Below the pieces are notes generated by a model, which saw only the letters and a program-made list of their open reading frames with translations, made no database searches and was not told where the DNA came from. Made by a program: the position numbers and the translations under genes. Positions 15,842-17,912 of a stretch of DNA of 17,912 nt are shown here, piece after piece (position 1 is the stretch's first letter; the number at the start of each line of letters is the position of its first letter). Source of the DNA: JBOGTC01 sp050692055 (lineage in GTDB: Bacteria > Chloroflexota > Limnocylindria > QHBO01); the NCBI GenBank assembly GCA_050692055.1, contig JBOGTC010000034.1, forward strand, positions 1 to 17,912, given 5' to 3'.

Positions 15842-15912
15842 CGCACGCGGTAGAAGCGACCGAGATCGGCTGGGGCGAGCGACGCTGACGCCCTGGCGCT
15901 ACGCTGGGCGCC

Positions 15913-16397
15913 GTGTACGGCTGGATCGTATTTCTCCACGTCCTGGGCGCGTTCGCCTTCGTCATGGCGCACGGAGCATCCATGGTGGTCGCCTTCCGCC
16001 TTCGCAACCAGCGGGATCGGTCGCGCATCGCCGAGCTGCTCGGGGTTTCGGGCATGAGCGTCGGCCTGATGTACATCGGGCTGCTGGTCCTGCTGGCCGC
16101 GGGCATCACGGCCGGCTTCATGGGCAACCACTGGGGCCGCGGCTGGATCTGGGCATCACTCGGCGTGCTGGTGACCGTGGTGGCCGCCATGTACGCGATC
16201 GCCACTCCCTACTACGGACGCATGCGCGCCGCGGCCGGGATCCCTGGGTCCGCGGAGATGGCGACACGTTCCGTCCGCCGGCGACCCCCGCGGACCTCGA
16301 CGCCCTCGCAGGCTCCATGCGCCCGATGGTGCTGGCGCTCATCGGCGGCATCGGCCTGGTCGTGCTCGTCTGGCTGATGCTCTTCAAGCCCTTCTAG
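15913..16397 (+). CDS. Small four-helix membrane protein, interrupted by an apparent frameshift
   Basis: The GTG frame at 15913 gives 154 residues ending at 16377. Three membrane helices are clear: FLHVLGAFAFVMAHGASMVVAF, GLMYIGLLVLLAAGITAGFM, and VLVTVVAAMYAIATPYY. After about 16245 this frame turns into Arg/Ser-rich noise. Another frame (+2 relative to the first) instead reads GDTFRPPATPADLDALAGSM, then PMVLALIGGIGLVVLVWLMLFKPF, stopping at 16397: an obvious fourth helix. One base missing (or two extra) near 16230-16265 explains this. It may be a sequencing or assembly error, or a genuine mutation; I see no slippery heptamer for programmed shifting. Function unknown; the His in the first helix might bind a cofactor. 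I have given the range to the shifted stop. Confidence 0.65.
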
Positions 16398-16430
16398 GCG
16401 CGGTGGCTTGGCGCCGTCGCGCGCCTCGGA

Positions 16431-16447
16431 AGTTGCCATTCTCCGCT
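16431..16447 (-). repeat. Inverted partial copy of the 50-bp repeat core
   Basis: AGTTGCCATTCTCCGCT matches the reverse complement of the repeat core AGCGGAATATGGCAACT at 15 of 17 positions. It lies about 100 bp before the tandem array and in the opposite orientation. Confidence 0.5.
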
Positions 16448-16551
16448 GGTGGCGTCCTTAGGCGGCCCGCGGTGCACGTGAGCGGCGTGCGACCCACGGC
16501 CCACGCTCAGAAACGTGACTCGGCCTGCATCAAGATACGCGTGGAACCACC

Positions 16552-16690
16552 TAACGCCGCTGAGAGCGGAATATGGCAACTCGGCCAGCTCTCCCGCGTC
16601 GTAACGCCGCTCGCAGCGGAATATGGCAACTCGGCCAACCCTCCCGCGTCGTAACGGCCCTCACAGCGGAATATGGCAACTCGCCATCGG
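16552..16690. repeat. Tandem array, about 2.8 copies of a 50-bp repeat
   Basis: Units begin at 16552, 16602 and 16652, exactly 50 bp apart; the last is cut short at about 16690. Units 1 and 2 match at 45 of 50 positions. All share AGCGGAATATGGCAACTCG. In units 1 and 2 the start forms a small hairpin (CCGCT-3 nt-AGCGG) whose loop differs while the stem stays. The array fills most of the roughly 300-bp stretch between the membrane gene (16397) and the HxlR gene (16701), both of which end there. No coding pattern is seen in this gap. Confidence 0.9.
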
Positions 16691-16700
16691 TCGGCGGCGC

Positions 16701-17141
16701 CTAGATGAAGCGGAGCTCGTCGGCCTCGGGCGCATCGACGGGGCGGGCGCAGGTCGGGCACCACAGGCGCGCCTCGACGGGCGTGCCGCACGCAGCGTGG
16801 CGCATCGGCTCGGCGTGTGGCGAGCCCTGGCCGCCCCAGTCGGCCAGCAGCCGCACGGCGCCGGCAAGCTCCAGCCCCTCTGCCGTGAGCGAATACGTAA
16901 AGCGCGGCGGGCGCTCCGAGTAGGGCGTCGCGCGCAGGACGCGCTCGGCCTCCAGGCGCCGCAGCCGGTCGGCCAGGATGTTCGGCGCGATCCCGGCGAT
17001 CTGCGCCTGCAGCTCGCCGTAGCGGCGCGGGCCGGGCAGCAGCGCTTCGATCACGAGCAGGCTCCATCGGTCCCCCACCCGCTCGAGGGCGGCAGCCAGC
17101 GGGGAGTCGGCCGGGCCGGGCATACGGGGATCGTACGGCAT
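16701..17141 (-). CDS. HxlR-family transcriptional regulator with C-terminal zinc-ribbon-like motif
   Basis: 146 residues from ATG 17141; the frame is open to ATG 17189, but that start would place a perfect operator-like palindrome inside the gene. ATG 17123 is also possible. The winged-helix signature is clear: LERVGDRWSLLVIEALL, RYGELQAQIAGIAPNILADRLRRLEAERVL, then the wing RFTYSLTAEG. The C-terminus adds HAAC (His115, Cys118) and CPTC (Cys128, Cys131), a likely structural zinc site. HxlR proteins often respond to thiol, aldehyde or quinone stress through an N-terminal Cys; none is present here, so the signal is unknown. Divergent from the protease at 17300. The 50-bp repeats lie just past its 3' end. 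Confidence 0.88.
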   Translation of the reverse strand: MPYDPRMPGPADSPLAAALERVGDRWSLLVIEALLPGPRRYGELQAQIAGIAPNILADRLRRLEAERVLRATPYSERPPRFTYSLTAEGLELAGAVRLLADWGGQGSPHAEPMRHAACGTPVEARLWCPTCARPVDAPEADELRFI

Positions 17142-17163
17142 CGGTCCCGCAGCCTGGCGCGTC

Positions 17164-17178
17164 AGCCGTGCCACGGCT
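17164..17178. promoter_or_regulatory. 15-bp palindrome upstream of HxlR gene
   Basis: AGCCGTG-C-CACGGCT is a perfect 15-bp palindrome 23-37 bp upstream of the chosen HxlR start. A second copy follows at 17192, 28 bp away. Probable autoregulatory operator; inference. Confidence 0.5.
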
Positions 17179-17191
17179 CTTGTGTTCATTC

Positions 17192-17206
17192 AGCCGTGCC
17201 ACTGCT
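17192..17206. promoter_or_regulatory. Second, one-mismatch copy of the palindrome
   Basis: AGCCGTG-C-CACTGCT differs from the copy at 17164 by one base. The two also share the 13-bp direct repeat TCAGCCGTGCCAC (17162-17174 and 17190-17202). Two sites 28 bp apart could be bound by two dimers or arise by duplication. Confidence 0.45.
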
Positions 17207-17227
17207 CAACGAGCGGCATCCCGGGGC

Positions 17228-17255
17228 TTGACAGGCCCGTCCCGAGCAGTAACTT
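17228..17255 (+). promoter_or_regulatory. Promoter of the trypsin-like protease gene
   Basis: -35 TTGACA (17228-17233), 16-nt spacer, -10 TAACTT (17250-17255). Transcription would start near 17262, giving a leader of about 38 nt with the AAGGAGA ribosome-binding site. The -10 lies within the palindrome at 17249-17271. Confidence 0.5.
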
Positions 17256-17271
17256 GTGCATTGCAAGTCAC
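17249..17271. promoter_or_regulatory. ACTTG-N7-CAAGT operator overlapping the protease -10
   Basis: Arms GTAACTTG (17249-17256) and CAAGTCAC (17264-17271) are inverted copies with one mismatch over 8 bp, centred on 7 nt. ACTT..AAGT palindromes are a general pattern for HxlR-family targets. It covers the -10 and start site of the protease promoter, consistent with repression. Confidence 0.55.
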
Positions 17272-17299
17272 ATGCTACATCGCCGAAGGAGACGTTGAA

Positions 17300-17912
17300 A
17301 TGACAGCCCTGACAGAGCTGGGGCAGGAGATCGGGGGGATTGCGGAGAAGCTCGGTCCGTCGACGGTCGGAATCGGTAACCGATGGCGCGGCGGCTCCGG
17401 CGTGGTGATCGACAAGGACCGGATCCTTACCAACGCACACAACCTGCACGGCGACGAGGTCCGCGTCACCTTCGCGGACGGACGCAAGGCCGATGCGAAG
17501 CTCCTGGGCATCGACGCCGATGGCGACCTCGCCGTCCTCGAGGTCAAGACCGATGGCGCCGCGCCGATTGCCTGGAGCGAGGGAGATGCGCCGGGGATCG
17601 GCGCCCCGGTCGTGGCGCTGGGCAACCCGAACGGCCACGGCCCGCGGGTCACGTTCGGCTTCGTCTCCGGCCTCGGCCGGTCATTCCGCGGCCCTCGCGG
17701 GCGGCGCGTGGCGGGCGCGGTCGAGCACACCGCGCCCCTGATGCCCGGATCGTCAGGTGGGCCGATCGTCGACCTCTCCGGCAGGCTGCTGGGCATCAAC
17801 ACGAACCGCCTGGGCAGCGGCTTCTACCTGGCCATCGCCGCCGACGCAGCGCTGCGCGAGCGCGTCAACGCCCTCGGCCGCGGCGAGTCGCCGAAGCGGC
17901 GCCGCCTCGGCG
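17300..17912 (+). CDS. Trypsin-like (HtrA/S1C-type) serine protease, cytoplasmic, 3' truncated by window
   Basis: ATG 17300 with AAGGAGA upstream; 204 residues in the window, still open at the right edge. The chymotrypsin-fold triad is complete: His47 (LTNAHNLHGD), Asp76 (DADGDLAVLE) and Ser152 (PGSSGGPIVD). Flanking strands GSGVVIDKDRILTNAH and LGINTNRLGSGFYLAI are typical of HtrA/DegP-like proteases. Unlike DegP there is no signal peptide or membrane helix at the N-terminus, so it is probably cytoplasmic. A PDZ domain may lie beyond the window. The end of the visible part is Arg/Lys-rich. Divergent from the HxlR gene, which may control it. Confidence 0.88.
   Translation, partial: MTALTELGQEIGGIAEKLGPSTVGIGNRWRGGSGVVIDKDRILTNAHNLHGDEVRVTFADGRKADAKLLGIDADGDLAVLEVKTDGAAPIAWSEGDAPGIGAPVVALGNPNGHGPRVTFGFVSGLGRSFRGPRGRRVAGAVEHTAPLMPGSSGGPIVDLSGRLLGINTNRLGSGFYLAIAADAALRERVNALGRGESPKRRRLG

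Noticed and set aside
16552..16690. CRISPR array
   Set aside because: The whole 50-bp unit is repeated, including what would be spacers, there are fewer than three units, and no cas genes are near.
16507..17202. A 231-codon minus-strand frame
   Set aside because: Shadow of the HxlR gene in another frame, running through the 50-bp repeats; the HxlR frame has clear family motifs.

Overview
The window is about 18 kb of very GC-rich bacterial DNA. Strong third-position GC bias makes long shadow reading frames everywhere. GTG starts, possible leaderless promoters, many secreted or lipid-anchored proteins, and the mix of families suggest an uncultured Chloroflexota lineage (Limnocylindria-like) or a distant actinobacterium. 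This is an inference from style: no rRNA or tRNA gene is present to place it. I saw no integrase, transposase, phage gene or CRISPR array.

Layout. 1-138 is the 3' end of an OmpR-type response regulator. 158-841 (-) is a membrane-anchored protein with a Pro-rich and poly-Asp tail, divergent from a soluble Hanks-type kinase (1026-1931). A hairpin terminator separates the kinase from an ExeM/NucH-like secreted nuclease (2066-3982, -). Next come a small Cys-rich protein and a lipoprotein (4107-4809, +), a second strong terminator, a large secreted subtilisin-like protease (4881-8249, -) and another lipoprotein (8477-8932, +).

8919-13330 looks like a metal-homeostasis locus. A Fur-family regulator with a Nur-like His pattern is followed 14 bp downstream by a ureohydrolase. 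Divergently transcribed is a CbiM-CbiN-CbiQ-CbiO nickel/cobalt ECF transporter. The two promoters face each other across one palindrome (10378-10399) resembling the TTGC..GCAA Nur box. The CbiO ATPase carries an N-terminal tail with two blocks of five alternating histidines. A 228-bp gap between cbiN and cbiQ can fold into a multi-helix RNA. A membrane class III nucleotidyl cyclase (13376-15052) follows on the same strand.

15022-17912 holds an ArsR-SRPBCC fusion regulator (-) whose operator sits in the spacer of a near-consensus promoter, a small four-helix membrane protein whose last helix is in another frame, a non-coding stretch with a 50-bp tandem repeat, an HxlR-family regulator (-) with two candidate operators, and the start of a cytoplasmic trypsin-like (HtrA-type) protease (+) running off the end.

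The best candidate for something undescribed is the nickel/cobalt locus taken together: regulator, ureohydrolase, transporter, His-rich ATPase and structured cbiN-cbiQ leader. Next are the ArsR promoter/operator and the 50-bp repeats. Starts were revised from the longest reading frame wherever a ribosome-binding site, promoter or overlap decided the matter.
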